From an uncultured Proteiniphilum sp. (GTDB lineage: Bacteria > Bacteroidota > Bacteroidia > Bacteroidales > Dysgonomonadaceae): 18,295 nt of DNA. Shown in pieces: positions 6,433-15,454 of this stretch. The notes below the pieces were generated by a model, which was not told the DNA's origin, did not search any database, and was given only the letters and a program-made list of their open reading frames with translations. The stretch is from the NCBI RefSeq assembly GCF_937873925.1, contig NZ_CALNAT010000162.1, forward strand, positions 1 to 18,295. Reading direction: 5' to 3'. Position 1 is the first letter of the stretch, and the number at the start of each line of letters is the position of its first letter. The translations under genes were made by a program, and so were the position numbers.

Positions 6433-9423
6433 ATGAAGAAAATCATCTTACTGTTTATCCTTGCCGTTATAGCACAGGTTTCCATAGCGCAGAGGACAGC
6501 ATACCACGCTCAGCCTGAGCAACTGTTCAACCAGGGAAAAGAGATGTTCCTTGAAGGGAATTACGAAGGCGCCAAACAATTGCTGGAAAAATTCGTTGCC
6601 GGGAGTGACGATGCTTATCTGAAAGAGGAAGCGGCCTATATGATGGCCGTATCATCGTTCCGTAGCGGCGATGATAACAGTGGGAATATGTTGGAAGCGT
6701 TTCTTGATACATATCCTGAAACCGTCCACCGTTACCATGTTAATTTCCTGATCGGCTCGTACTATTTCGACAAGAAAGAGTGGCAGGCTGCCGGAGAGCG
6801 GTTCAATCAGGCCGACCTCGACTACCTCATCCTGCCTGAACAGGAAGATTACAGTTTCCGTTTGGCTTATACCCAATTGCAATTGGGAAATAAAGAGGAA
6901 GCTACACGTTTATTCGGATTACTCTCCCAAAACAGTGGCAAATACCGGGATGCAGCCGCTTTTTATCTGGGGTATATCGAATACTCCAATGGAAATTATA
7001 CAGAGGCATTGCGCCGTTTTGAACGATTGAAAGATCATCCCGAATACAGTGAAGAGGTAGCTTTTTATACGGCCCAGGCTACTTTCTTTGACGGCAGGAT
7101 AGAAGAGGCCGTCAGGTTGTCGGAAGCATTCGTGCACCGGTATCCGGCAAGCGAACACCTTACCGAAGCATACAGGGTTCTTGGTAACGGTTATTACAGG
7201 CTGGGACAAGCCTCCAGGGCCGTACCCTATTACGAAAATTATCTTGCCGGCGTGAACAAGCCACTCCGGGGCGATGCTTATTTCTTAGGATTGTCATATT
7301 TCGAAACAGGCAATTACAGCAGGGCTGTGCAGATGTTCCAACAAGCCGTAGGCGAATCTGACGAGCTCTCCCAGAACGCGCAACTGCAATTGGGACAAAC
7401 CTATCTGCGGTTGAATCAGAAACAATCCGCCCAGATGGCTTTCGAGGCAGCTTCCCGCGATAACTTCAATCCGCAGGTACGGGAAACGGCCATGTTCAAC
7501 TATGCGTTGCTGGCCCATGAGACCAATTTTTCGGTCTTCAGCGAATCCATCACCTTGTTCGAGAACTTCCTCCGGGAATTTCCCAATTCGCCCTACAAAG
7601 ACCAGGTAAATGATATCCTGGCTGAAACTTTCCTTACTACCAAAGATTACCAAGCCGCCCTGAATGCCATCAACCGCATCACTAACCCCGGGCGCCGGAT
7701 ACTGGAAGCAAAACAGATGGTGCTTTTCCAGTTGGGAGCGCAGGCATTTATCAACGGTAACATGAACGAGGCGGTACAACATTTCAATAACAGTATCGGT
7801 TTAGGCAATCAGGATACCAAAGCTCTCAATAACACTTATTTCTGGCGGGGTGAAACTTACTACCGAATGGGTAACTACAGCAATGCTGCCAACGATTTCC
7901 GGCAGTTTACCCAAAATGCAACCTCTGCAGACGAGAACTACGCGCTCGGGTGGTATAATCTGGGATATGCCCTCTTTAAACAACAACAATACAACCAGGC
8001 GGTCAATGCTTTCCAGCAATACATCGCTGCAGAGAAAACAAGGAACCGGCCGGAATATGCCGATGCATTGAATCGCGTGGGTGACAGTTACTATTTTAAT
8101 CGTAGCTTCAGTGAAGCGGAACGCTACTATGCGCAGGCCGCGGACATCAACCCCTCCTCGGCCGATTATGCCGCCTATCAGCGGGCCTTTGTGATGGGAC
8201 TCCAACACAACTATCAGGGAAAGATCACGGCGCTGGATAACCTGATGCGCAACTACCCCAATTCACAATATTTTGATGACGCTCTTTATGAGAAGAGCCG
8301 TGCGCTCACCATGCTCAACAGGGAGAGTGAGGCCATTGCAGTATTACAACGACTGGTCAGTGATTTTCCGAAAAGTCCCCTTGCCAGCCAGGGGGGTGTG
8401 CAGTTAGGGCAATTGTACTACAATACCGAAAATTATCAGCAAAGTATTGCTGCCTATAAAAACGTGATCACCAATTTCCCCGGTTCGGACGACGCGCGTA
8501 ATGCACTGATTTCTTTAGAGACGGTCTACCGTGACATGAACGATATCGATAGTTATGTGCGATATGCCAACTCACTGCCGGGAGGGATGCGTATTACGCC
8601 GTCGAGACAGGACTCACTCACTTACTTAGCCGCTGAAAGTGTTTATATGCGCGGTAACCGGGCAGATGCCGAATCGGCCATGACAAAGTATATTCAATCT
8701 TATCCCAATGGTGCATACAGCAGTGATGCCCATTATTACCTCGGGGTGATTGCCGATGAGAGGAAGAACCCGGATTTGGCACTGTCACATTTCCGAAAGG
8801 TGATTGATGCCGGCAACATAAAATTCCTCGACAACGCGCTTATCTATACTTCACAAACAGAATATAGAAACGGCAATTTCCGCCAGGCGCTTGCCGATTA
8901 CTCCAGATTGGCAACTTCAGCCCGGAACGCCACCAACAAACAAATGGGACAAATGGGAGTTGTACGCACACAATCGCAACTGGGAAGTTATCATGAAGCG
9001 GCCCGTGCCGCCACCGACTTGCTCTCAAACGATAATCTTTCACCCGAAACGGTGATCGAAGCGAGATACCTGCGGGGAAAAGCGTATCAGCAGGTCAATG
9101 AAACGGACAATGCCATGGCTGATTTCCAGTTCGTAGCCAATGATACCCGTAGTATTTATGGAGCCGAGGCCCAGTTCATCCTTGCCGACGCCTATTACCG
9201 ATGGAAATCGTATGACCGTGCCGAAGCGCAGGTCAAAGAGTTCATGCAGAAAGGAACACCCCACCAGTACTGGATGGCCCGGGCGCTCATTGTCCTGTCG
9301 GACACTTATCTTGCCAAAGGCGATGAATTTCAGGCGCGCCAATACCTGGAAAGCCTGAAATCCAATTATAAAGGAGATGAAGCCGATATCCAACAGATGA
9401 TCAACGAGAGACTTTTAAACTAA
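6433..9423 (+). CDS. Large periplasmic tetratricopeptide-repeat protein
   Basis: From ATG 6433 the protein is 996 aa with a signal peptide (MKKIILLFILAVIAQVSIAQ) and then almost only TPR helices, for example FNQGKEMFLEGNYEGAKQLL, GDAYFLGLSYFETGNYSRAV and NTYFWRGETYYRMGNYSNAA. I see at least 15 TPR-like units with the usual small and aromatic positions, some in YbgF/BamD-like 'YP.S.....A' form (FPNSPYKDQV, YPNSQYFDDALY). The frame is open 12 codons further up to an ATG at 6397, but that start would overlap the NUDIX gene and bury the signal peptide, so it is rejected. TPR arrays bind other proteins; the partner is unknown. Pairing with the barrel gene 98 nt downstream suggests a shared envelope function, an inference from gene order only. 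Confidence 0.9.
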   Translation: MKKIILLFILAVIAQVSIAQRTAYHAQPEQLFNQGKEMFLEGNYEGAKQLLEKFVAGSDDAYLKEEAAYMMAVSSFRSGDDNSGNMLEAFLDTYPETVHRYHVNFLIGSYYFDKKEWQAAGERFNQADLDYLILPEQEDYSFRLAYTQLQLGNKEEATRLFGLLSQNSGKYRDAAAFYLGYIEYSNGNYTEALRRFERLKDHPEYSEEVAFYTAQATFFDGRIEEAVRLSEAFVHRYPASEHLTEAYRVLGNGYYRLGQASRAVPYYENYLAGVNKPLRGDAYFLGLSYFETGNYSRAVQMFQQAVGESDELSQNAQLQLGQTYLRLNQKQSAQMAFEAASRDNFNPQVRETAMFNYALLAHETNFSVFSESITLFENFLREFPNSPYKDQVNDILAETFLTTKDYQAALNAINRITNPGRRILEAKQMVLFQLGAQAFINGNMNEAVQHFNNSIGLGNQDTKALNNTYFWRGETYYRMGNYSNAANDFRQFTQNATSADENYALGWYNLGYALFKQQQYNQAVNAFQQYIAAEKTRNRPEYADALNRVGDSYYFNRSFSEAERYYAQAADINPSSADYAAYQRAFVMGLQHNYQGKITALDNLMRNYPNSQYFDDALYEKSRALTMLNRESEAIAVLQRLVSDFPKSPLASQGGVQLGQLYYNTENYQQSIAAYKNVITNFPGSDDARNALISLETVYRDMNDIDSYVRYANSLPGGMRITPSRQDSLTYLAAESVYMRGNRADAESAMTKYIQSYPNGAYSSDAHYYLGVIADERKNPDLALSHFRKVIDAGNIKFLDNALIYTSQTEYRNGNFRQALADYSRLATSARNATNKQMGQMGVVRTQSQLGSYHEAARAATDLLSNDNLSPETVIEARYLRGKAYQQVNETDNAMADFQFVANDTRSIYGAEAQFILADAYYRWKSYDRAEAQVKEFMQKGTPHQYWMARALIVLSDTYLAKGDEFQARQYLESLKSNYKGDEADIQQMINERLLN

Positions 9424-9447
9424 AAACTAAAAGTGAAAAATAATCCC

Positions 9448-9510
9448 ATCAATTGGCACATTGACATATTAGTCACATTGGCACATTCGCACTTTAGTCA
9501 CATTAGCAAA
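9448..9510 (+). repeat. CATTGGCACATT-family repeat upstream of the barrel gene
   Basis: The 98-nt gap between the TPR and barrel genes contains ATTGGCACATTGACATATTA followed by GTCACATTGGCACATTCGCA and TTTAGTCACATTAGC. These are degenerate units of the family seen as a clean 17-bp array at 5800-5893. It ends about 10 nt before the barrel ATG at 9522. No promoter consensus was found in this gap. Confidence 0.75.
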
Positions 9511-9521
9511 TTTATATTCGT

Positions 9522-11231
9522 ATGAAGAAAATATATGTCCTTATAACAGCATTGGCATTATCCGCCGGAAGTTTTGCACAGACAGCCGACTCTCTGCTGA
9601 GGCGCCAGATGGAACTGGAACGCGATTTCAACCCCACCCTGCTGGACGCCGACAAGATCAATTCACTGCCGGCTTTGCGTGAGCCCGTCGTTCAAAAAGC
9701 CAACACCAACTATTCCAGTTGGGCAGGCCGCACGACTCCTCCGCTGGAAATTGCATTACCCCGCCCGGGGAATATTATGACGGAGATTCCTTACAGCCGG
9801 AAAAAGGGATACCTCTCATTCAACGCGGGTAATTATGCCAATCTGAACGGGGCGTTTGGCTATCGCCTGGTAGAAAATGAAAAAAATAATCTCGCTTTCA
9901 CCTTTTTGCATAATTCCACAAACGGGGATGTAAAGTATGTGCAGAATGTTGAACCGCAGAGCAACAAAGCCTATTTCATGGATAATGAGGGAAGCCTCGG
10001 CTACCGGCACCGGGCCGATGCACTCACGCTCAACCTGGATCTTTCCTACCTTCACTCCCTTTTCAACTACTACGGGAACAGATTTGGCAATGAACCTTTA
10101 TATGCCGATGAGAACCAAAGTTTAGGAGTGTTGGATGCAAAAGTCGGGGTCGCTTCACATGAATCGGACCTGTTGAATTACAGGGGATATATCAATTTCC
10201 GAAACTTTTCCACGAAATTCGGCGATCTTGTCGGTTCGGAAGGAATAAAGGGAAATGAAGTGAACGCCATGGTGGGATTCGACAAACCTTTCTTCGATAC
10301 ACAAAGTAAACTGGGTATCGACGGGAAGATCTTCACCACATTCTACAACGGCGACCTCAGCGATTATTTCCTGATAAATGCCACTCCTTATATCACTTTC
10401 GGAAGTTCACACAGTTACGCCAGATTAGGCGCCGATGTAATGTTTCAGATTTCCGGCAACACAAAGGCACGTGTTGCGCCTAACGTAAAGTTGCAATGGG
10501 CGGTAACCGAACATTCGTCGCTCTACGCGCATATTCACGGCGGGTTCAGCAATAATACCTTTCTTGAGATGATACAAGAATCGCGGTACATCCGCCCTTA
10601 TGGCAATGTAAGACCCTCCTACTCCATCGTCGATATTGACGCCGGGGCGAAAATCGGCGAGGTCAGCGGATTCCGGTTCGATCTCTTTGGCGGATTCAAA
10701 AAGACCGATGATGAACATTTCCTGATACTGAACGGCCGTGATGTGATTGGCGGAGATGGGTTGGGACCTTACCGGGAAGTGCTCAGACCTGTATACGGCG
10801 ACTTGTCACACGCACATATCGGTGGAATGATCCAAAGCAATATCTGGGCTCCACTCGACATTTCACTGCGGTTAAAAAAGAATTTCTACAGTCTGGACTA
10901 TATCACTATGGAGGAAGAGCGGATCGATGATCCCAAAGCTTATAATAAACCTGGTTTTGAGGCCGATATCCGCGCCGCATTCAATCTGACGGGTTACCTG
11001 AAACTCACGGCCAGTTATTATTTTGCCGGAGACCGCTGGTCCTATTACGACGGGGCAAACCGGGAAATGGACAATATCAACGATCTCAATGCAGGCGCAC
11101 TCTACCAGATCAACGATGCCTTTTCAATCAACCTGAGAGCGAACAACCTGTTCTCTCAGAAATATGATATATGGTACGGTTATCCGGCACAAGGATTCAA
11201 TGCCTCCGGCGGATTCACTTTCCGATTCTGA
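9522..11231 (+). CDS. Outer-membrane beta-barrel protein, TonB-receptor-like but without plug
   Basis: The 569-aa protein has a signal peptide (MKKIYVLITALALSAGSFAQ), an N-terminal region with RRQMELERDFNPTLLDADKI, and then alternating beta strands from about residue 85 to the end. It finishes in GGFTFRF; a terminal aromatic residue is typical of barrels inserted by BamA. The strand SINLRANNLFSQKYDIWYGY near the C-terminus looks like TonB-dependent receptor barrels. However, no plug domain and no CarboxypepD_reg domain are visible, and the length is well below the 700-1000 aa of true receptors. It is probably a plugless relative. It follows the large TPR protein in the same orientation, which could be a periplasmic partner. 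The ligand is unknown. Confidence 0.8.
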   Translation: MKKIYVLITALALSAGSFAQTADSLLRRQMELERDFNPTLLDADKINSLPALREPVVQKANTNYSSWAGRTTPPLEIALPRPGNIMTEIPYSRKKGYLSFNAGNYANLNGAFGYRLVENEKNNLAFTFLHNSTNGDVKYVQNVEPQSNKAYFMDNEGSLGYRHRADALTLNLDLSYLHSLFNYYGNRFGNEPLYADENQSLGVLDAKVGVASHESDLLNYRGYINFRNFSTKFGDLVGSEGIKGNEVNAMVGFDKPFFDTQSKLGIDGKIFTTFYNGDLSDYFLINATPYITFGSSHSYARLGADVMFQISGNTKARVAPNVKLQWAVTEHSSLYAHIHGGFSNNTFLEMIQESRYIRPYGNVRPSYSIVDIDAGAKIGEVSGFRFDLFGGFKKTDDEHFLILNGRDVIGGDGLGPYREVLRPVYGDLSHAHIGGMIQSNIWAPLDISLRLKKNFYSLDYITMEEERIDDPKAYNKPGFEADIRAAFNLTGYLKLTASYYFAGDRWSYYDGANREMDNINDLNAGALYQINDAFSINLRANNLFSQKYDIWYGYPAQGFNASGGFTFRF

Positions 11232-11290
11232 CGGGACCGCTGTGGGATATTGAAAAGGCCTGTAAAACTATTTTTAATAGATCTTCCTTC

Positions 11291-11318
11291 TTGTTTACAA
11301 TGCTTTTATGTACTTTTG
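11291..11318 (+). promoter_or_regulatory. Promoter for PBP1A gene
   Basis: TACTTTTG at 11311-11318 is an exact TAnnTTTG -7 box. TTGTTT at 11291-11296 lies 17 nt upstream of it as a -33-like element. The predicted leader to the ATG at 11367 is about 40 nt. This suggests the cell-wall synthase is transcribed independently of the upstream barrel gene. Confidence 0.7.
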
Positions 11319-11366
11319 TCGCAATCTTTCAGTGTCTATAAATTATACGGGAGAATAAGATAAGGT

Positions 11367-13763
11367 ATGAGTAAGCAAATAAGGAGTCAGAAGAGAAACC
11401 CTAAAACAAAAGGTAAATCACAAAAGAATGACATCGCCAAAACCATGTGGAGCCTTTTCGGCCTCATGGTAGGAGGGGGTATCCTTTTTTTCCTGCTTGT
11501 TTCTGCGGGAATGATAGGCTATATTCCCAAAATTGACCAACTGGAGAATCCGATCGACAAATATGCCTCGCAGGTGATCTCTACGGATAATGACTTACTG
11601 TTCACCTATTCCCAAAGTGACGATAACCGCATATTTGTAGATTATTCCGATCTCTCTCCCCATCTCATCAATGCATTGATCGCCACGGAAGATGTGCGCT
11701 ATTATTCCCACTCCGGCATCGATATCATCGGATTGGGAAGGGTTATATTTAAGACACTTATACTTAGCCGTGAAGAAAGCGGGGGAGGCAGTACCATCAC
11801 ACAGCAGTTGGCAAAACTGCTCTATTCACCCAGGGCTAATAATAAAATACAGCGTGTTTTCCAGAAACCTGTCGAATGGGTAATTGCAGCTAAGTTGGAA
11901 CGCTTTTATTCAAAGGACGAGATCATTAATCTCTATCTGAATAAAGTAGATTTCAACTATAGTGCGATCGGCATCGAATCTGCCGCCCGCACCTACTTCA
12001 ACAAAACACCCAAAGAGCTGAATATTGAAGAGTCAGCCATGTTAGTAGGAATGTTGAAAAACCCATCCCTGTACAATCCAAGGCGCCGTCCGGAAGTAAC
12101 TAAAGACCGCAGGAATGTAGTGATCTCCCAAATGCAGAAAGCAGGCCACCTCAACAAACAGGCAGGCGACTCGTTGAAACAACTTCCCCTTGCGATCGAT
12201 TTTAACCGTTCCGACCACGTCGATATTATCGCTCCTTACTACCGCCAGCATCTGGCAAAGATCATGATGGCAAAAAAACCGGAGAGGAAGAATTACGCAT
12301 CGTGGCAAGGGCAGCAGTTCAGGGAAGATTCGCTTTCGTGGGAAGAAAATCCGCTTTTCGGCTGGTGCAACAAAAATAAAAAACCCGACAATTCCAACTA
12401 CAATATCTATACCGACGGATTGAAAATTTACTCTACCCTCGATTCCCGCATGCAGCGCTATGCGGAAGCAGCCGTAAAAGAACATCTGGGAGGGTATCTC
12501 CAAGGGCAATTTTTTCGTGAAAAGAGAGGAAGAGATTATGCCCCCTACTCCCGGGAAGTAAGCGACCGGGTAGAGAACCTGATGATGGCGTCCATGAGAC
12601 AGAGCGAGCGCTACCGCGTCCTCAAACAGGGCGGGCTCAGTGAAGAGGAGATTCTCGAAAATTTTAAGAAAAAACCGGTGGAGATGAAGGTCTTTTCCTG
12701 GGAAAACCGGGAAGTGGATACGCTCATGACACCCTGGGATTCCATCCGCTACCATAAAAATTTCCTGCGTACCGGTTTCATGGCGATGGATCCTTTTACA
12801 GGACATGTAAAAGCCTATGTGGGCGGTCCTGATTTCAGATTCTTCAAATATGACATGGTCTCTACCGGCAAGCGCCAGATCGGTTCTACCATCAAACCCT
12901 ACCTCTACACGCTGGCGATGGAGGAAGGAATGAGCCCCTGCGACGGTATGATCCACGGGCCGGTAACCCTAATGACAGAAACAAATGAGCCCTGGGAACC
13001 CAGAAATACGCGCGGAGCAATCGGAGAGTTTGTATCTATAAAATGGGGGTTGCAAAACTCCGACAACTGGGTAACCGCTTATCTCATGAAGCAGTTCTCA
13101 CCCTACGCATTTGCCCGCATGCTCCAATCGTTCGGATTGAAAACTCCTGCCGATCCGGTGGTCTCCCTGGCGTTAGGGCCGAATGACGCTTCCGTATATG
13201 AGATGGTGGGCGCCTATTCCGCTTTCATAAACAGGGGTATCCGTGTGGAACCGGTATTGGTAACCCGTATTGAAGACTCCCATGGTACTGAAGTGTACTC
13301 AAACACCCCCCGGATGAAGGAGATTTTCAGCGAATCGACCTCCTATAAGATGCTCGACATGCTGAAAGCTGTAGTGGATGGCGGTACGGGAAGCAGGTTA
13401 CGGAGCTACAACCTGAAAGGGCAAATGGGCGGAAAAACAGGTACAACCAATAACAACTCCGACGGCTGGTTCATGTCGTTCACTCCCACGCTGGTAGCAG
13501 GTTGCTGGGTGGGCGGTGAAGAACCCTCTATCCATTTCGATCAGATGGCCTACGGGCAGGGAGCCAGGATGGCATTACCCATTCACGGTATCTTTTATCA
13601 GAAGGTCTATGCCGATACCGAATTAAATTACAAGGACAACGGCACGTTCGAGATCCCCGCCGATTTCGACCCCTGTCATGATATGCAACGCTACTCTCCC
13701 GACTTTTACCGCGGCAACGATCCGGTGATCGAAAGTGAAGGGATTGACGATATCTTTAATTGA
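11367..13763 (+). CDS. Penicillin-binding protein 1A, bifunctional glycosyltransferase/transpeptidase
   Basis: This is a class A PBP of 798 aa that polymerises lipid II and cross-links peptidoglycan outside the inner membrane. A basic cytoplasmic tail precedes one transmembrane helix (about 28-51). The GT51 domain has ATEDVRYYSHSGID (catalytic-type Glu108), GGSTITQQLAK (140-150) and KDEIINLYLNKVDF (second Glu185). The transpeptidase domain has SxxK at Ser507 (RQIGSTIKP), SxN at 565-567 (NSDNW) and KTG at 690-692 (GGKTGTTNN). All active-site elements are intact, so both activities are expected. RQIGS replaces the more usual RQPGS before the nucleophile. The C-terminal tail is short. The gene has its own promoter and is convergent with the TPR gene that follows. 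Confidence 0.95.
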   Translation: MSKQIRSQKRNPKTKGKSQKNDIAKTMWSLFGLMVGGGILFFLLVSAGMIGYIPKIDQLENPIDKYASQVISTDNDLLFTYSQSDDNRIFVDYSDLSPHLINALIATEDVRYYSHSGIDIIGLGRVIFKTLILSREESGGGSTITQQLAKLLYSPRANNKIQRVFQKPVEWVIAAKLERFYSKDEIINLYLNKVDFNYSAIGIESAARTYFNKTPKELNIEESAMLVGMLKNPSLYNPRRRPEVTKDRRNVVISQMQKAGHLNKQAGDSLKQLPLAIDFNRSDHVDIIAPYYRQHLAKIMMAKKPERKNYASWQGQQFREDSLSWEENPLFGWCNKNKKPDNSNYNIYTDGLKIYSTLDSRMQRYAEAAVKEHLGGYLQGQFFREKRGRDYAPYSREVSDRVENLMMASMRQSERYRVLKQGGLSEEEILENFKKKPVEMKVFSWENREVDTLMTPWDSIRYHKNFLRTGFMAMDPFTGHVKAYVGGPDFRFFKYDMVSTGKRQIGSTIKPYLYTLAMEEGMSPCDGMIHGPVTLMTETNEPWEPRNTRGAIGEFVSIKWGLQNSDNWVTAYLMKQFSPYAFARMLQSFGLKTPADPVVSLALGPNDASVYEMVGAYSAFINRGIRVEPVLVTRIEDSHGTEVYSNTPRMKEIFSESTSYKMLDMLKAVVDGGTGSRLRSYNLKGQMGGKTGTTNNNSDGWFMSFTPTLVAGCWVGGEEPSIHFDQMAYGQGARMALPIHGIFYQKVYADTELNYKDNGTFEIPADFDPCHDMQRYSPDFYRGNDPVIESEGIDDIFN

Positions 13764-13852
13764 TATTATTCATTGCATTCATGGTATTTGACTTACGCCG
13801 TTATTCGCTTACGCGTTACAATCAAATAATTACTGAATAAGAATCCCGGTTC

Positions 13853-13880
13853 TTTACTCTTTACTCTTTACTCTTTGCTC
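13853..13880. repeat. TTTACTC heptamer tandem repeat over the stop codon of the minus-strand TPR gene
   Basis: Three exact TTTACTC units (13853-13873) and one variant TTTGCTC (13874-13880) lie head to tail. The complement of the third unit supplies the TAA stop (13868-13870) of the minus-strand gene, whose last codons fall inside the repeat. The rest of the 104-nt convergent gap (13764-13867) shows no strong terminator. Confidence 0.8.
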
Positions 13881-15190
13881 CTGCTACCCGTTGACTGGAA
13901 GAACAACTCCTCTTTCAGCTTCTCAATGCGCAATGAAGCGTTTCTGTAAGAAGTTTCCGCAGAACTGATTTTTCCGGAGTCCACTTCCTCTATCAAGTCA
14001 TTGGCTTCCATTCTTCTATCTTTGGGACTCGTCTTCAGGAAGCGCTCGTAATAGGTGATGGCATTCTTATATTCATTCATGGAATCGTAACAGTAGGCGA
14101 TGTTGTAGAGCAGGAAATGGATACCCGGGTTCCGCTTATAAGCCGACTGAAAGTATTCGATGGCTTTGACATAATTTTTCGACCGCATATAGGCATCGGC
14201 AAAAGATCGGTCAAAGTCAAACAGCATTGCATTCATTTCTTCGATCTTCTCCACACCTTCCGTCAGCACCTCTATCCCTCTCTTGCGGTCGTATGTCCGG
14301 GAAAGGGCTGTCCCGTAGTAATAGAGCAAATTAATATCGGTGTTGTTCTGTCCGTATGCTTTCTCCAGCCAGGATACCGCTTCGTAATACAATTTACCTG
14401 CATATAGGCTCATACCCAGATAGTAGCAGGTAGTGTATGAACTGTCGCCCAAGGCCACATTTTCTTTTAGCCGTTGGGTTGCTTCCTTATAGTTACCCGC
14501 CGAGTAGTGCGCCATTCCGTTCAATTGACCGACCAGTTGCTGGCCGGGATTGATTTTTTCAAGATATGTTTCCGTCAGATTGATCGCAGCATCATAAAAT
14601 TTTGCTCCCAGATAAATATTCCCCAGCTTATTCACGGCCAGATAATCCCCCGGATTTTTCCCTATGGCTTTGGAATAATACCAGATTGCGGAGTCACCTT
14701 CGGAACTGTATAAATAGGCGTCACCCACCATACGGAGCAATAAAGGAACAGAATCTGTTTTAAAGACTGTTGTGGCCTGTTCAATAGTTTCTGCCCAATT
14801 ATTGTTCCTGTAAAATGCCATTGCTTTCTGGGTTTGAATGAACAGGTTATCGGGCGATAAGCTGTCAGCCGTAATCCAGGACTGCAACGATAGCCGGGAG
14901 TCTCCGGCTTGTGAGGCACATTCCGCCATAGAAATCATCACGTTCGTATCATCGGGGTATTCTTCCACCAACTGTTTGTAAATACCCAGTGCAAAAGTAT
15001 AGTTATACAATTTCTCATAACAGGTGGCTTTTAGTAACAAATTTTCCCGGATAGGCGGCTCCTGGTCCAATAACCCCAACGCCTTATTATATTGATAGTT
15101 CCGCAGGGCATCCTGCACCTCATTCGATTGCGACAATAAGCACCCCGAATGCAGGAGTAACAGACTGAAAAATATAGATCTAAGTGTCAT
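13868..15190 (-). CDS. Secreted tetratricopeptide-repeat protein
   Basis: From the ATG at 15190 the protein is 440 aa. It starts with a hydrophobic signal segment, MTLRSIFFSLLLLHSGCLLS, and the rest is TPR units such as NLLLKATCYEKLYNYTFALG, LAVNKLGNIYLGAKFYDAA and HFLLYNIAYCYDSMNEYKNA. The frame extends 22 codons further to an ATG at 15256, but that start would put a charged segment before the signal peptide, so 15190 is preferred. The Cys in HSGC is not a good lipobox match. No enzymatic motif is present; a scaffold or protein-binding role in the periplasm is inferred. It lies downstream of the M56 gene on the same strand across a 198-264 nt gap with a weak promoter candidate, so separate transcription is likely. 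Confidence 0.85.
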   Translation of the reverse strand: MTLRSIFFSLLLLHSGCLLSQSNEVQDALRNYQYNKALGLLDQEPPIRENLLLKATCYEKLYNYTFALGIYKQLVEEYPDDTNVMISMAECASQAGDSRLSLQSWITADSLSPDNLFIQTQKAMAFYRNNNWAETIEQATTVFKTDSVPLLLRMVGDAYLYSSEGDSAIWYYSKAIGKNPGDYLAVNKLGNIYLGAKFYDAAINLTETYLEKINPGQQLVGQLNGMAHYSAGNYKEATQRLKENVALGDSSYTTCYYLGMSLYAGKLYYEAVSWLEKAYGQNNTDINLLYYYGTALSRTYDRKRGIEVLTEGVEKIEEMNAMLFDFDRSFADAYMRSKNYVKAIEYFQSAYKRNPGIHFLLYNIAYCYDSMNEYKNAITYYERFLKTSPKDRRMEANDLIEEVDSGKISSAETSYRNASLRIEKLKEELFFQSTGSRSKE

Positions 15191-15293
15191 AAGGAGTTTT
15201 TTTTTAAATAATAAGGAATATTCCACTTTCAGGAAACCCCCTTTGATTCTGCACATTGCCGGGCCATAGTTATTTATCCAAATGAGCAGAGAC

Positions 15294-15301
15294 CAAAGTA
15301 A
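15294..15301 (-). promoter_or_regulatory. Weak -7 box candidate for the secreted TPR gene
   Basis: The minus strand reads TTACTTTG, one mismatch from TAnnTTTG, about 100 nt upstream of the preferred start. No convincing -33 element is seen. The remainder of the 15191-15454 gap holds no other signal I can support. Confidence 0.3.
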
Positions 15302-15454
15302 ACTTGTCCTCTGCCCATATCGAAAGAATGATTAACAAGAAGGTTGATTCAATTATATCAGACTATTTGAGTCGCTAGCTCCTCGATTGTTAATTCCCGC
15401 AACGACATAATGCAAACCAGTTTACTTTCTGTTCGTATTGCTTAACGAAATAGT

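Noticed and set aside
12042..12956. 304-codon open frame on the minus strand over the PBP1A gene
   Set aside because: Antisense shadow of an intact class A PBP; its translation has no recognisable family.
13839..13854. AAGAA/TTCTT hairpin in the convergent PBP1A-TPR gap
   Set aside because: Only a 5-bp AT-rich stem; it could be chance and does not support a terminator call.
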